Origin: Chitinophagaceae bacterium
GTDB lineage: Bacteria; Bacteroidota; Bacteroidia; Chitinophagales; Chitinophagaceae
NCBI GenBank assembly: GCA_025934485.1
Contig: JAICXX010000036.1
Location: 1-40,559 of the forward strand
DNA: 40,559 nucleotides
Direction of reading: 5' to 3'
Shown here: positions 1-8,293 of the stretch, in pieces
Numbering within the stretch: the stretch's first letter is position 1
Layout: the number at the start of each line of letters is the position of its first letter
The notes under the pieces: generated by a model
The model's database searches: none
What the model was told of the DNA's origin: nothing
The model's input: only the letters and a program-made list of their open reading frames with translations
Made by a program: the position numbers and the translations under genes

Positions 1-1
1 A

Positions 2-1804
2 CAAAAAGACCTGGGGGTCGACCCCGATGAAGCACAAGGCATCCGGAACATGATCCGGGGTGAGGTCTCCGATACCGCCGCAGCCCTACCTGATTCCGCC
101 GCCGTCAGACGCGACTCCGCCACCTCCGCCGCGATCACGACGCCCGTCCCGCATTCCCCGGGGCATGTGGCCGCCCGCTCGCCAAAACAGGCCTTGAATA
201 CATTGTTATGGGCCGTCGCCTGGCTGTTCGCGATCAATCTCGTCGCCACCCTCCTCTGGCGGCTGGGCGAGAACACCAATACGCGGCTTTCCTGTCTTAT
301 CGAACAAGGATTCATCCAAAGCACCTTTGCCCATGTCCTCCGGCTGCCGCTTTCCTTTTTCGGCCGGCGCAGCAGCGCAGCCATCGCCAAACAGATCGAC
401 CAGTCGGAAGAGGTCACCGGCGTTGTCAACGGCTTATCCCAGCAGGTGCTGCCCGAGCTGATCAGCCTGGCAGGCATCCTCGCCATCATGTTCTGGCAGA
501 ATGTCGCCCTCGCCTCGGTGGCGCTCATCACCATTCCCTTTTATGTCCTCATCGCCTGGCGTTCTGCCGGCCGTCTCGAATCGGGGCTATCGAACTACTA
601 TTCCCGCTGGGAGGAGGTCTCCTCCCGCATCCAGGATGGGCTTGCAGGCATCAAGACCGTAAAGCTCTCCGGCGCCGAGCAGCAGGAGGTCCAACAGCTG
701 CAAACTGTCGCCGGCGAGGCCTATAAAGATTATATCAGCCGGGCAAGGCTCGCCAACAAATACGTGTTCTGGGAGACGATGCTTTCGCATCTGTCCACCG
801 CGCTCGTCTTCGGCTATGGCGGCTATCTGACGCTCGAGAACAAGCTGACGCCCGGGGATGTCGTGATGTTCGTCGCCTATCTGGACCGCCTCTATGGTCC
901 CGTGGATACCCTCGCCAGCCTGTGGGTGGAGCTCCAACAGAACGTGGCCTCGCTCGCACGCGCCTTTCGGCTGCTCGACAAGGGCGTCGAAGAAAAGGCC
1001 GGACCCGTCCTGCAACTCACGCAGGGCCGCATCGAATTCCGCGATGTCTGGTTCAAATATAACGAAGAGCGCGACGTGCTTAAGGGCCTTTCGTTCACGC
1101 TGGCCCCGGGCAGGTCTACCGCCCTCGTGGGTGGCTCCGGTGCCGGTAAGACCACGACCGCCGACTTGCTCATGAAATTATATGAACCTTCAGGCGGCAG
1201 CATCTGGATCGATGGTCAGGACCTGCGCATGCTGGATGCCGCATCGGTGCGCCGCCAGATCGGCATGGTGTCGACGGATGGAGCCGTATTCCGCGGGACC
1301 CTGGCCGATAATATCCGCTACAAACGCCCCGATGCCACCGACGAAGAGGTCCTGCAAGCCGCGATGGCCGCAGGCATGCATGCCACCCTGCAACGGCTGC
1401 CGCACGGGTTGCAGACACCGGTGGGTGAAAGCGGTATCGGCCTCTCCGTGGGCGAGCGGCAACGCATCCAGATCGCACGCGTGCTCGTCGCCAAACCCCG
1501 TATCCTCATCCTCGACGAGGCCACGGCCAACCTCGACTATGCCACCGAAGCCGAGATCCGCAAGACCATCGGGGACATCCGCCGCTCTACGACGATCCTC
1601 ATCATCGCTCACCGTTTTTCTATGGTCCGCGACGCCGACCACGTGATCGTCCTCGACGAAGGACAGATCGCCGAAGAAGGCACCCCCGCCGAACTGCTGG
1701 AAAAAGACGGCTGGTTCGCACATTTTGCCGCCGCGGCCGAGGAAGAGGAGGAAGACAAAGAGGAGGAAGAAGACGCCGCCGCCGATGAGGAGGATGAGCC
1801 ATAA
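2..1804 (+). CDS. ABC exporter, fused permease and ATPase (5'-truncated by window edge)
   Basis: This is an inner-membrane ABC exporter with permease and ATPase on one chain (MsbA/lipid-peptide exporter type); the substrate is not deducible. The frame is open from base 2 without a stop, so the gene starts upstream and the first membrane helix is probably outside the window; the ATG at 50 is only an internal candidate. From that ATG, the first visible membrane helix lies at about residues 52-68. The ATPase domain has Walker A GGSGAGKT near residue 361, a signature altered to LSVGE instead of LSGGQ, Walker B ILILDEA, and an H-loop histidine in IIAHRFS. The C-terminus ends in an unusual tail of about 25 residues, nearly all Glu, Asp and Ala. 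The S41 gene follows 57 bp later. The family is certain; the role is not. Confidence 0.93.
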   Translation, partial: QKDLGVDPDEAQGIRNMIRGEVSDTAAALPDSAAVRRDSATSAAITTPVPHSPGHVAARSPKQALNTLLWAVAWLFAINLVATLLWRLGENTNTRLSCLIEQGFIQSTFAHVLRLPLSFFGRRSSAAIAKQIDQSEEVTGVVNGLSQQVLPELISLAGILAIMFWQNVALASVALITIPFYVLIAWRSAGRLESGLSNYYSRWEEVSSRIQDGLAGIKTVKLSGAEQQEVQQLQTVAGEAYKDYISRARLANKYVFWETMLSHLSTALVFGYGGYLTLENKLTPGDVVMFVAYLDRLYGPVDTLASLWVELQQNVASLARAFRLLDKGVEEKAGPVLQLTQGRIEFRDVWFKYNEERDVLKGLSFTLAPGRSTALVGGSGAGKTTTADLLMKLYEPSGGSIWIDGQDLRMLDAASVRRQIGMVSTDGAVFRGTLADNIRYKRPDATDEEVLQAAMAAGMHATLQRLPHGLQTPVGESGIGLSVGERQRIQIARVLVAKPRILILDEATANLDYATEAEIRKTIGDIRRSTTILIIAHRFSMVRDADHVIVLDEGQIAEEGTPAELLEKDGWFAHFAAAAEEEEEDKEEEEDAAADEEDEP

Positions 1805-1861
1805 AAATTTATGGATTTTCGTTTTTTCGGTATCTTATAGTCTAATACAACGCCCGTTCTC

Positions 1862-2881
1862 ATGCAGAGATACCTCGTCCTCGCGCTGCTGCTCGCCACC
1901 CTCCAGCCCGCGCACGCCCAATCAGCCGGCACCGATACCATGCCCTGTATGCAAAAAGCACAACGGCTGCTCGACCAGGCACTGAGCTTCATGGAAAAGA
2001 ACTACTACCGCAAGGACGAGGTGAACTGGCCGGAATTCGAATCCCGGGCTAAACAGCAGCTGATGGTCGCCGGCAATTGCGAGGACGCCTACGCCACGAT
2101 CACGTGGTGCTTCAAACAGCTCAACGAACGGCACAGCTTTGTGATGTCCCCGGCCAAAGCCGCGAAATACATAGGTGATGACGAAGGCTCCGGTCCGGAG
2201 GTCCCGCTCTCCGAGCTCGTCGGCGACATCCACGGCGAATGGCTGCAGGACAGCATCGGCTATCTCACCGTGCCCTGGGTGAGTACGGATGACTCGCTGA
2301 TCTGCGAACGCATTGCGGACAGCCTCCAGCACGTGATCGCCCATCTGGACGCAAGGGGCGGCATTTCCCGCTGGATCATCGATCTGCGCAAGAACACCGG
2401 CGGCAACTGCTGGCCGATGCTCACCGGTATCGGCCCCCTGCTGGGCAACGGCGTCTGCGGGTATTTCGTATCCGGTGACCACCGCGTTCCCATCGCCTAT
2501 GAGGACGGATCGGCCATCCAGGGACGGCATGTCCGCTGCCGTGTCAGCAACCAGGGATACCGGACCCTGCGACCTCAAAGATCAGTCGTGGTGCTCACCG
2601 GCCGCCGGACCGTAAGCGCCGGCGAGACCGTGGCCCTCGCCTTCAAAGGACGGGCTCAGACGCTGCTCATCGGCGAGCCCACGGCAGGCCTCACCACCGC
2701 CAACGCTACCTATTCCTTGTCGGATGGGTCGATGCTCGTGCTCACCTTCTGCCAGGAAGCCGATTGCAGCGGACACGTGTGTGACGGCAGCATCGTGCCC
2801 GACAAGCTCATCCCTGCGGCTCCCGCCGCCGGCGACGATCCCGCCAAAGAAGCCGCGGTGAGCTGGCTGACGAGCCGGTAA
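1862..2881 (+). CDS. Secreted S41-family serine peptidase
   Basis: A 339-residue periplasmic or secreted protease of the C-terminal-processing/tricorn-like S41 family. Residues 1-20 form a signal peptide ending in AHAQ. The S41 core includes DLRKNTGG near 174-181, a nucleophile-like Ser252 in TVSAGE, and GEPTAG at 271-276. The Lys of CtpA-type Ser/Lys dyads is not visible after the serine; His91 in ERHSF fits instead the His of the tricorn/IRBP-type branch. No PDZ domain is evident, so this is a short form. Cysteines at 297, 302 and 307 could form disulfides. The start ATG is followed directly by the signal peptide. A weak -7-like TATCTTAT lies at 1831-1838 without a clear -33 box. The substrate is unknown. 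Confidence 0.88.
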   Translation: MQRYLVLALLLATLQPAHAQSAGTDTMPCMQKAQRLLDQALSFMEKNYYRKDEVNWPEFESRAKQQLMVAGNCEDAYATITWCFKQLNERHSFVMSPAKAAKYIGDDEGSGPEVPLSELVGDIHGEWLQDSIGYLTVPWVSTDDSLICERIADSLQHVIAHLDARGGISRWIIDLRKNTGGNCWPMLTGIGPLLGNGVCGYFVSGDHRVPIAYEDGSAIQGRHVRCRVSNQGYRTLRPQRSVVVLTGRRTVSAGETVALAFKGRAQTLLIGEPTAGLTTANATYSLSDGSMLVLTFCQEADCSGHVCDGSIVPDKLIPAAPAAGDDPAKEAAVSWLTSR

Positions 2882-2895
2882 GGCGCTACCGCGTC

Positions 2896-2927
2896 TTTGG
2901 CGGGCCGCGTCTTTAAAAATACCTTAC
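2896..2927 (+). promoter_or_regulatory. Candidate Bacteroidota promoter for the M28 peptidase gene
   Basis: TTTG at 2896-2899, a 20-nt spacer, then TACCTTAC at 2920-2927. This fits the -33 TTTG and the first six positions of the -7 TAnnTTTG consensus. Transcription would begin about 17 nt before the ATG at 2951. The last two positions of the -7 box deviate, so this is a moderate call. Confidence 0.4.
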
Positions 2928-2950
2928 CTTGAGGCCCTCAAAAATCTTTT

Positions 2951-4648
2951 ATGATCCCTACCACCCTTCGTAGTGGGTTGCTCTTCGTCGTCGTAGGCGG
3001 CGTCGTATGCGGCGCCATTGCCTGCCACTCCGGCAATACCCCGGCCGAAACTGCCGATACCAGCATGACCGCTTTCAACAAGGACACGCTGGCCGCCGAT
3101 ATCAAAGTGCTGGCCTCGGATTCCTTTCAGGGCCGCCGCCCCTTCACCCCGGGTGAGACCAACACGATCGACTATCTCGTAAAAGCCTATTCCGGACTGG
3201 GTCTCGAACCGGGTAACGGCAACAGTTATACGCAGGACGTCCCCCTCGTAGAGATCAGTCCCGCCTCCACTCCCATCCTGGAAGTCCGCTCGCCCAAAGG
3301 TAGCATCGCGCTGAAAGATATGAACGACTTCGTCATCTGGACGGTGAAACCGGATAGCATCGACGCCATCGACAAAAGCGATATGGTCTTCGCCGGGTTC
3401 GGCATCGTAGCCCCCGAATATCACTGGAACGACTATGCGGGATTGGACGTCAAAGGCAAAACGGTCGTCGTCATGGTCAACGACCCCGGTTTCTACGACT
3501 CCACGCTCTTCAAAGGACATACGATGACCTATTATGGCCGGTGGACATATAAATACGAAGAGGCCGCACGGCAGGGCGCCAAAGCCTGCCTCATCATCCA
3601 CAATACGGCGGCGGCCTCCTACCCCTTTTCGGTCGTGCAAAGCAGCAACGGCGGTGTGAAGCTCCACCTCGATACAAGGGACAACCCCGGTTACCAGCTC
3701 ACACTCCAGGGTTGGATCACCGAAGAGACAGGCAAAAAATTACTGGCCGCGGCCGGCAAGGATAGCAGCGTGCTCAAAGCGGCACAGCATCCGGGATTCA
3801 AGCCGATCCCGCTGGACCTGCAGCTATCGGGCTCCGTGAAGGTGCGCGAAGTCTACAATATGTCGCACAACGTCGTCGCAAAGATCACCGGCACCAAATA
3901 TCCAAATGAGTATGTGCTCTTCTCGGCCCACTGGGATCATCTGGGTATCGGCAAGCCCGATGCCAAAGGCGACTCCATTTATAATGGTGCGGCAGACAAC
4001 GCCAGCGGCACGGCCGCGCTGCTGCAGATCGCGCGGGTCTTTAAAAGTCTGCCGGAGAAACCGGAACGGACCGTGATCTTCCTCTCCGTCACAGCGGAAG
4101 AACAAGGCCTGCTGGGCTCTGCTTATTATGCGCAGCATCCCATTTATCCGCTGAGCACCACGGTGGCCGACCTCAACATCGACGTGCTCAACACGTACGG
4201 ACCCACCAAAGACATCACCTATAGCGGCAAAGGACAATCCACCCTCGAAGACATGCTCGCCGATGCGGCCAAGGCCCGAGGGCGCTATGTAGCGCCGGAA
4301 GATCATCCGGAGGCCGGTCATTACTTCCGCTCCGATCATTTCAATTTCGCTCGCGCCGGTGTGCCTTCGCTCACCGCCGATGGCGGCGTCGACGATCTCA
4401 CCAGGGGCTCGGCCTATGGCAAACAAAAACACGACGAGTACACGGCCGAGCGCTATCATCAGCCCGCCGATCAGTACGACTCCACGTGGGATCTCACCGG
4501 CGGTCTGCAGGATGTCGGGTTGGTATATGCTATTGGAAAAAGACTGGCCTTCGGTCACGAATGGCCGGAATGGAAACTGGGTTCCGAATTCAAAGCCCTT
4601 CGCGATAAGTCGGCCGCCGATCGAAGCGCAGGCGATCAGACTAAATAA
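2951..4648 (+). CDS. M28-family zinc aminopeptidase, probable lipoprotein
   Basis: A 565-residue exported metallopeptidase of family M28, which removes N-terminal residues using two zinc ions. The N-terminus is hydrophobic and reaches Cys25 in GAIAC, a plausible but imperfect lipobox, so it is probably lipid-anchored. An insert at about residues 140-300 resembles the PA domain common in this family. The five zinc-ligand positions are all recognisable: His327 in AHWDHLG, Asp349 in GAADNASG, the catalytic Glu383/ligand Glu384 pair in TAEEQG, Asp411 in NIDVLN, and His463 in FRSDHF. The enzyme is therefore expected to be active. It has its own candidate promoter and is followed by the GMC gene after 69 bp. 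Specificity cannot be read from the sequence. Confidence 0.93.
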   Translation: MIPTTLRSGLLFVVVGGVVCGAIACHSGNTPAETADTSMTAFNKDTLAADIKVLASDSFQGRRPFTPGETNTIDYLVKAYSGLGLEPGNGNSYTQDVPLVEISPASTPILEVRSPKGSIALKDMNDFVIWTVKPDSIDAIDKSDMVFAGFGIVAPEYHWNDYAGLDVKGKTVVVMVNDPGFYDSTLFKGHTMTYYGRWTYKYEEAARQGAKACLIIHNTAAASYPFSVVQSSNGGVKLHLDTRDNPGYQLTLQGWITEETGKKLLAAAGKDSSVLKAAQHPGFKPIPLDLQLSGSVKVREVYNMSHNVVAKITGTKYPNEYVLFSAHWDHLGIGKPDAKGDSIYNGAADNASGTAALLQIARVFKSLPEKPERTVIFLSVTAEEQGLLGSAYYAQHPIYPLSTTVADLNIDVLNTYGPTKDITYSGKGQSTLEDMLADAAKARGRYVAPEDHPEAGHYFRSDHFNFARAGVPSLTADGGVDDLTRGSAYGKQKHDEYTAERYHQPADQYDSTWDLTGGLQDVGLVYAIGKRLAFGHEWPEWKLGSEFKALRDKSAADRSAGDQTK

Positions 4649-4655
4649 AGAATTA

Positions 4656-4688
4656 TTTGTTTGCTCAGTTGCTAAACCTTTAAATTGC
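4656..4688 (+). promoter_or_regulatory. Candidate promoter for the GMC oxidoreductase operon
   Basis: TTTG at 4656-4659 (a second TTTG at 4660-4663), then TAAATTGC at 4681-4688. The spacing is 21 nt from the first box. This places transcription start near 4695 and supports the ATG at 4718 as the start codon rather than the in-frame TTG at 4685, which would lie inside the promoter. Confidence 0.4.
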
Positions 4689-4717
4689 TGCTTTTAAGCA
4701 TAAAACCCACAACCAGG

Positions 4718-6484
4718 ATGGGAGACCTTCAGATCAAGAAACAAGCGAAGAAATACGATGCCGTTATTGTAGGATCGGGCGCCGGCGGCGGGATGGCAGC
4801 TTATGTGCTGGCAAACGCCGGCCTCAAAGTCTGTCTGCTCGAAGCAGGTCCGATGTTCGATCCGAAAAAAGACAGTAACCAGCTCCTGAACCCGTGGGAG
4901 TCCGCACGTCGTGGCGCCAGTACACGGTTCCGACCCTTTGGTGACTTCGACGGCTGTTATTGGGGCTGGGAGGTCGATGGTGAACCCTATACACAAACGG
5001 GTAACAAGGATACCATACCCTGGGAATGGTGGCGCGCCCGGATGCTCGGCGGCCGTACCAACCACTGGGGCCGCATCTCCCTCCGCTTCGGTCCCAGGGA
5101 TTTCAAACGCAAAAGCATCGATGGTCTCGGCGACGACTGGCCCATCGGCTATGAAGACATCAAGGCTTATTACGATAAGATCGACAAACTGCTCGGCGTC
5201 TTCGGAACAAACGAAGGGCTGCCCAACGATCCCGACGGCATCTTCCTGCCGCCACCTAAGCCGCGGCTGCACGAGCTCATGATCAAGAAAGCGGCGGCCA
5301 CCGTAGGTGTGCCGGTGATCCCTTCGCGGCTGTCGATCCTCACGAAAGTGACGCCGGATCTCGGCCCGGGAAGAAATCAGTGTTTCTTCTGCTCGCAATG
5401 CGGCCGTAGTTGCAAGGTCTATGGCGACTTCTCCTCCTCCTCCTGTCTCGTGATCCCCGCGATCCACACCGGCAACGTCGATCTCGTGACGAATGCCATG
5501 GCGCGCGAAGTGCTCACGGATAACAACGGGCTGGCCACCGGCGTTTCCTATATCGACAAAACCGATCTGCAGGAATACCAGGTCAGCGGCCGCACGGTGA
5601 TCCTGGCCGCCAGCGCCTGTGAAAGCGCACGGCTGTTGCTCAACTCCAAATCACAGCGTCATCCAAACGGGCTCGCCAACGAAAGCGATGCCGTCGGCAG
5701 ATATCTCCACGACTCCACCGGCGCGGACATGGGCGGCTATCTCCCACACCTGCTGGACCGCAAACGGTACAACGAAGACGGCGTCGGGGGCATGCACGTG
5801 TATGCACCATGGTGGGGCGACAATAAAAAGCTCGATTTTGCCCGCGGTTATCATATCGAATTTGGCGGTGGCATGGGCATGCCGATCTATGGCTTCACCT
5901 GGGATATCCATAAGCTCAACGGCGGCAGCGGCAAAACGAATGTGATGGCCGCAGGCAAAGCCCCCGGCGGTTATGGCACGGCGCTGAAGAAGGATTATCG
6001 CGCACTCTTTGGCGCTTCGGTGCACATGGCCGGCCGCGGCGAAGCCATTGCCAGAAAGGACAACTATTGCGAGATCGATCCTGCCGTGGTCGATAAATAT
6101 GGTATCCCGGTGCTTCGTTTCAATACCGGTTTTACCAATCAGGAAAGGAACCAGGCGAAACACATGATGGAGACCTTCTCGGAGATCCTGCATGCGATGG
6201 GCGCCGTAGTGACACACGGACAGGATAACAACAAAGAAAACGACTGGGGTCTGCATGCTCCGGGCAACATCATCCATGAAGCCGGTACCGTGCGCATGGG
6301 CAACGATGCGCGGACATCACCGCTGAACAAATGGAGCCAGGCCCACGATTGTAAAAATCTCTTCTGCGTCGACGGTGGTCCCTTTGTCTCACAGGCCGAC
6401 AAAAACATCACCTGGACGATCCTGGCGCTTAGCATGCGGACCAGCGAATACATCATCGACGAAATGAAAAAACAAAACATCTAA
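4718..6484 (+). CDS. GMC-family FAD-dependent oxidoreductase with a cysteine cluster
   Basis: A 588-residue flavoprotein dehydrogenase of the glucose-methanol-choline family that oxidises an alcohol or sugar hydroxyl. The FAD-binding motif GSGAGGG is at residues 19-25, followed by the family motif MLGGRTNHWG at 109-118. The C-terminal active-site region includes HEAGTVRMG and an NITWTI segment. Residues 222-232 carry CxxCxxCxxxC, which could hold an iron-sulfur cluster, as in FAD-dependent glucose dehydrogenase catalytic subunits that carry a 3Fe-4S centre (from family knowledge). There is no signal peptide; export would rely on the Tat-like leader of the next gene's product, 30 bp downstream. 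The start at 4718 gives the normal N-terminus right before the FAD motif. The substrate is unknown; no cytochrome partner is adjacent. Confidence 0.92.
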   Translation: MGDLQIKKQAKKYDAVIVGSGAGGGMAAYVLANAGLKVCLLEAGPMFDPKKDSNQLLNPWESARRGASTRFRPFGDFDGCYWGWEVDGEPYTQTGNKDTIPWEWWRARMLGGRTNHWGRISLRFGPRDFKRKSIDGLGDDWPIGYEDIKAYYDKIDKLLGVFGTNEGLPNDPDGIFLPPPKPRLHELMIKKAAATVGVPVIPSRLSILTKVTPDLGPGRNQCFFCSQCGRSCKVYGDFSSSSCLVIPAIHTGNVDLVTNAMAREVLTDNNGLATGVSYIDKTDLQEYQVSGRTVILAASACESARLLLNSKSQRHPNGLANESDAVGRYLHDSTGADMGGYLPHLLDRKRYNEDGVGGMHVYAPWWGDNKKLDFARGYHIEFGGGMGMPIYGFTWDIHKLNGGSGKTNVMAAGKAPGGYGTALKKDYRALFGASVHMAGRGEAIARKDNYCEIDPAVVDKYGIPVLRFNTGFTNQERNQAKHMMETFSEILHAMGAVVTHGQDNNKENDWGLHAPGNIIHEAGTVRMGNDARTSPLNKWSQAHDCKNLFCVDGGPFVSQADKNITWTILALSMRTSEYIIDEMKKQNI

Positions 6485-6514
6485 CACCCGGCGAGGGCCT
6501 AACATAATATTGCT

Positions 6515-7219
6515 ATGGACAGAAGAAAATCGATCAAGACCCTGCTGGTAGGAACCGCCGGCGCCGTTTCTGCCGGCTTACTCGTCGAAGGCTGTCATCC
6601 CGCGGAGAACAAAACGGATGCCGGGAAAGATCTTTCGGCCGGGCAGAAGGCCGCGGAACACGGCGAGACCACCGGTAATATCAACCGGATGAAGGAAGAG
6701 GCTGAATGGGAGAAAGAAGTTCGCTCCAAAACGTTTTTCACGCCCGATGAAATGGCGACCATCACGATCCTGGGCGATATCATCATCCCCAAAGACGAGA
6801 TCAGCGGCAGCGCCTCGGAGTCCGGCGTACCCGCCTTTATCGAGTTCATCGTAAAAGATATGCCCGAACACCAGATCCCCATGCGCGGCGGTTTGCGCTG
6901 GCTGGATATGCAGTGTCTCACGCATTTCGACAAGGCCTTCAAAGACTGTTCGCCGACCCAGCAGATGCAGATCGTCGACGAGATCGCCTGGCCCGAAAAA
7001 GCCAAACCCGAAATGGCGCAGGGCGTAGCCTTCTTTAACCTAATGCGCAACCTCACGGCCAGTGGGTTCTATACCTCCCAGATGGGTGTAAAGGACATGG
7101 GCTATGTAGGCAACACAGTTAACCAATGGAACGGGGTTCCGGCGGATGTACTGAAGCAATACGGGCTCTCCTATACCGAGAAAGAGCTTCGCGAATGCTA
7201 CGATCCTACCCGCAGCTAA
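6515..7219 (+). CDS. Gluconate 2-dehydrogenase subunit 3-like protein, Tat-type leader
   Basis: A 234-residue small subunit of the gluconate 2-dehydrogenase subunit 3 family, which pairs with GMC-type flavoprotein subunits and helps their maturation and export. The N-terminus starts with DRRKSIK, a twin-arginine-like motif, followed by a hydrophobic stretch and Cys27 in VEGC, a possible lipid attachment site. The body contains the family's FFTPDEMATI...LGDIIIP region at about residues 74-90. It begins 30 bp after the dehydrogenase gene on the same strand, so the two form an operon. The expected complex is a periplasm-facing dehydrogenase; the electron acceptor is not encoded here. Confidence 0.85.
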   Translation: MDRRKSIKTLLVGTAGAVSAGLLVEGCHPAENKTDAGKDLSAGQKAAEHGETTGNINRMKEEAEWEKEVRSKTFFTPDEMATITILGDIIIPKDEISGSASESGVPAFIEFIVKDMPEHQIPMRGGLRWLDMQCLTHFDKAFKDCSPTQQMQIVDEIAWPEKAKPEMAQGVAFFNLMRNLTASGFYTSQMGVKDMGYVGNTVNQWNGVPADVLKQYGLSYTEKELRECYDPTRS

Positions 7220-7240
7220 TGCCGGGGATCAAACACGTAA

Positions 7241-7495
7241 TTAATTAAAGATCGGCTTGAAATAATAGCCTTCTTCGCTGAGGACAAAACTATTGGGAAC
7301 GAAACTCAGAAGGGACTTTTTGACCATTTCCGTCGCTTCCTGCTGGTAATGAGCACCTACTTCCGGTGTCTTCATAGCGAACTGCCAGCTCTGGATCTTT
7401 AAGAGGGCGATGCGGCTTTCCTGGAGGAGATAATTTTCAAAGCGACGGTGTTCTTCTGCCAGGTGATTTTGATTGTTCCGTATATACGGGGTCAT
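7241..7495 (-). CDS. Small hypothetical protein (84 aa)
   Basis: An 84-residue protein with no signal peptide or membrane segment. It is mostly helical in appearance, rich in Glu, Gln and Lys in the first 60 residues, and ends in an aromatic segment (GYYFKPIFN). I do not recognise the family. Support for a real gene comes from a perfect -7 box TATCTTTG on the minus strand at 7564-7571, about 70 bp upstream, and from its position convergent to the preceding operon with a 21-bp gap. It may be a lineage-specific cytoplasmic protein. Confidence 0.55.
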   Translation of the reverse strand: MTPYIRNNQNHLAEEHRRFENYLLQESRIALLKIQSWQFAMKTPEVGAHYQQEATEMVKKSLLSFVPNSFVLSEEGYYFKPIFN

Positions 7496-7563
7496 AGGGA
7501 TAGTATTAGCTTTAAAAAGATATTGGATCAGGCCCGTGGGTTAATTGACCAGCGAACCCATTA

Positions 7564-7571
7564 CAAAGATA
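7564..7571 (-). promoter_or_regulatory. Candidate -7 promoter box for the small gene at 7241-7495
   Basis: Reading the minus strand, TATCTTTG matches the Bacteroidota -7 consensus TAnnTTTG exactly. No clear TTTG or TTG lies 17-23 nt upstream, only a T-rich stretch, so only half of the promoter is supported. The leader would be about 60 nt. Confidence 0.4.
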
Positions 7572-7861
7572 AACGCCAAAACGGACTTAAAATTGCCTCC
7601 CCAACCTAATATTCCGCCTCTAGGAATTTTTTTCCCAACCAGGGAAGATTTTCGCGCCAGCTTGCCGGCGACCAGACTTGTTTTCAGGGGTTTATGAATT
7701 GGCACCCGTTTAGTATTACTTGGATCAAACAGTTCTTGTAAAATATCGGGTTTCTGACCGCCAAAATATTACCTTATAACGTGTTGACGGCCATCAATAG
7801 TTTAAAGGTTTTTTTAGTTTTTTAGTTTTTTCAGGCTTACAGGTTCTTCTACAAAAAATGA

Positions 7862-7888
7862 AGCGTCCCATCAAGGGGCGCTTTTTTT
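7862..7888 (+). terminator. Intrinsic terminator
   Basis: Stem AGCGTCCC (7862-7869) with GGGGCGCT (7875-7882), one G-T wobble, loop ATCAA, then seven T. The nearest plus-strand gene ends about 640 bp upstream, so its natural transcript is unclear; it may end a short RNA. Confidence 0.7.
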
Positions 7889-8122
7889 ATGCCCCGCCGC
7901 GAAACCGGCCGGAATTATCCAAATCGGGAACCGAATTCCGGGATTGGGAAAGAAGTTCTGGATAGGAATATATATTTATTTGATTATCAACTAGATAGAC
8001 ATTGGCATATTATTCGAAAACCAATAGCAGAACCGGAATTTGAAGAGAACCCTAAACCCAAATGCCCCCTTGATCCCTTGGCTCTTGACCCTTATTACAA
8101 TCGACCCCTGAACCCAGCGTAG
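7889..8122 (+). CDS. Doubtful small ORF (77 aa)
   Basis: The ATG sits directly on the T-tract of the terminator at 7862-7888, so a transcript entering from upstream would end before it. The predicted peptide starts Arg-rich and ends Pro-rich with no recognisable domain, signal or membrane segment. Codon use is more AT-rich than in neighbouring genes. It is followed by a strong terminator 48 bp later, which would suit a short transcription unit, but no promoter or ribosome-binding site is evident. More likely spurious than real. Confidence 0.22.
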   Translation: MPRRETGRNYPNREPNSGIGKEVLDRNIYLFDYQLDRHWHIIRKPIAEPEFEENPKPKCPLDPLALDPYYNRPLNPA

Positions 8123-8170
8123 ACGGCCTATTACCCCGCTCGTAATTCTCATTCAAGTTCTGGTTTTTTT

Positions 8171-8202
8171 AAAAAGCGTGGGAGACTGTCCCACGCTTTT
8201 TT
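8171..8202. terminator. Strong symmetric intrinsic terminator
   Basis: Perfect stem of 13 bp, AAAAAGCGTGGGA (8171-8183) with its complement from 8189 to 8201, loop GACTG, flanked by an A-run and a T-run so that it can act in both directions. It insulates hppA from upstream transcription. Confidence 0.85.
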
Positions 8203-8215
8203 GAGTTTTTACTCC

Positions 8216-8223
8216 TATTTTTG
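8216..8223 (+). promoter_or_regulatory. Candidate -7 promoter box of hppA
   Basis: TATTTTTG fits TAnnTTTG exactly and lies just after the terminator at 8171-8202. The nearest TTTG upstream (8200-8203) is only 12 nt away, closer than the usual 17-23 nt, so the -33 element is uncertain. The leader to the ATG at 8294 would be about 65 nt. Confidence 0.4.
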
Positions 8224-8293
8224 CCGACCTCCGGGCCATCCGCAATAATTAAACGATTGCTGTGATGAAAATTCGGCTCGGGCTTAATTACTT

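Larger units (their letters stand above)
7496..8293. other. Gene-poor spacer between the small gene and hppA
   Basis: Roughly 800 bp, more AT-rich than the flanking genes. It holds a minus-strand -7 box (7564-7571), a plus-strand intrinsic terminator (7862-7888), a doubtful reading frame of 77 codons (7889-8122), a strong symmetric terminator (8171-8202) and a -7 box for hppA (8216-8223). Two terminators without a convincing upstream gene suggest that one or two short transcripts may arise here. I see no tRNA-like fold. Confidence 0.5.
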
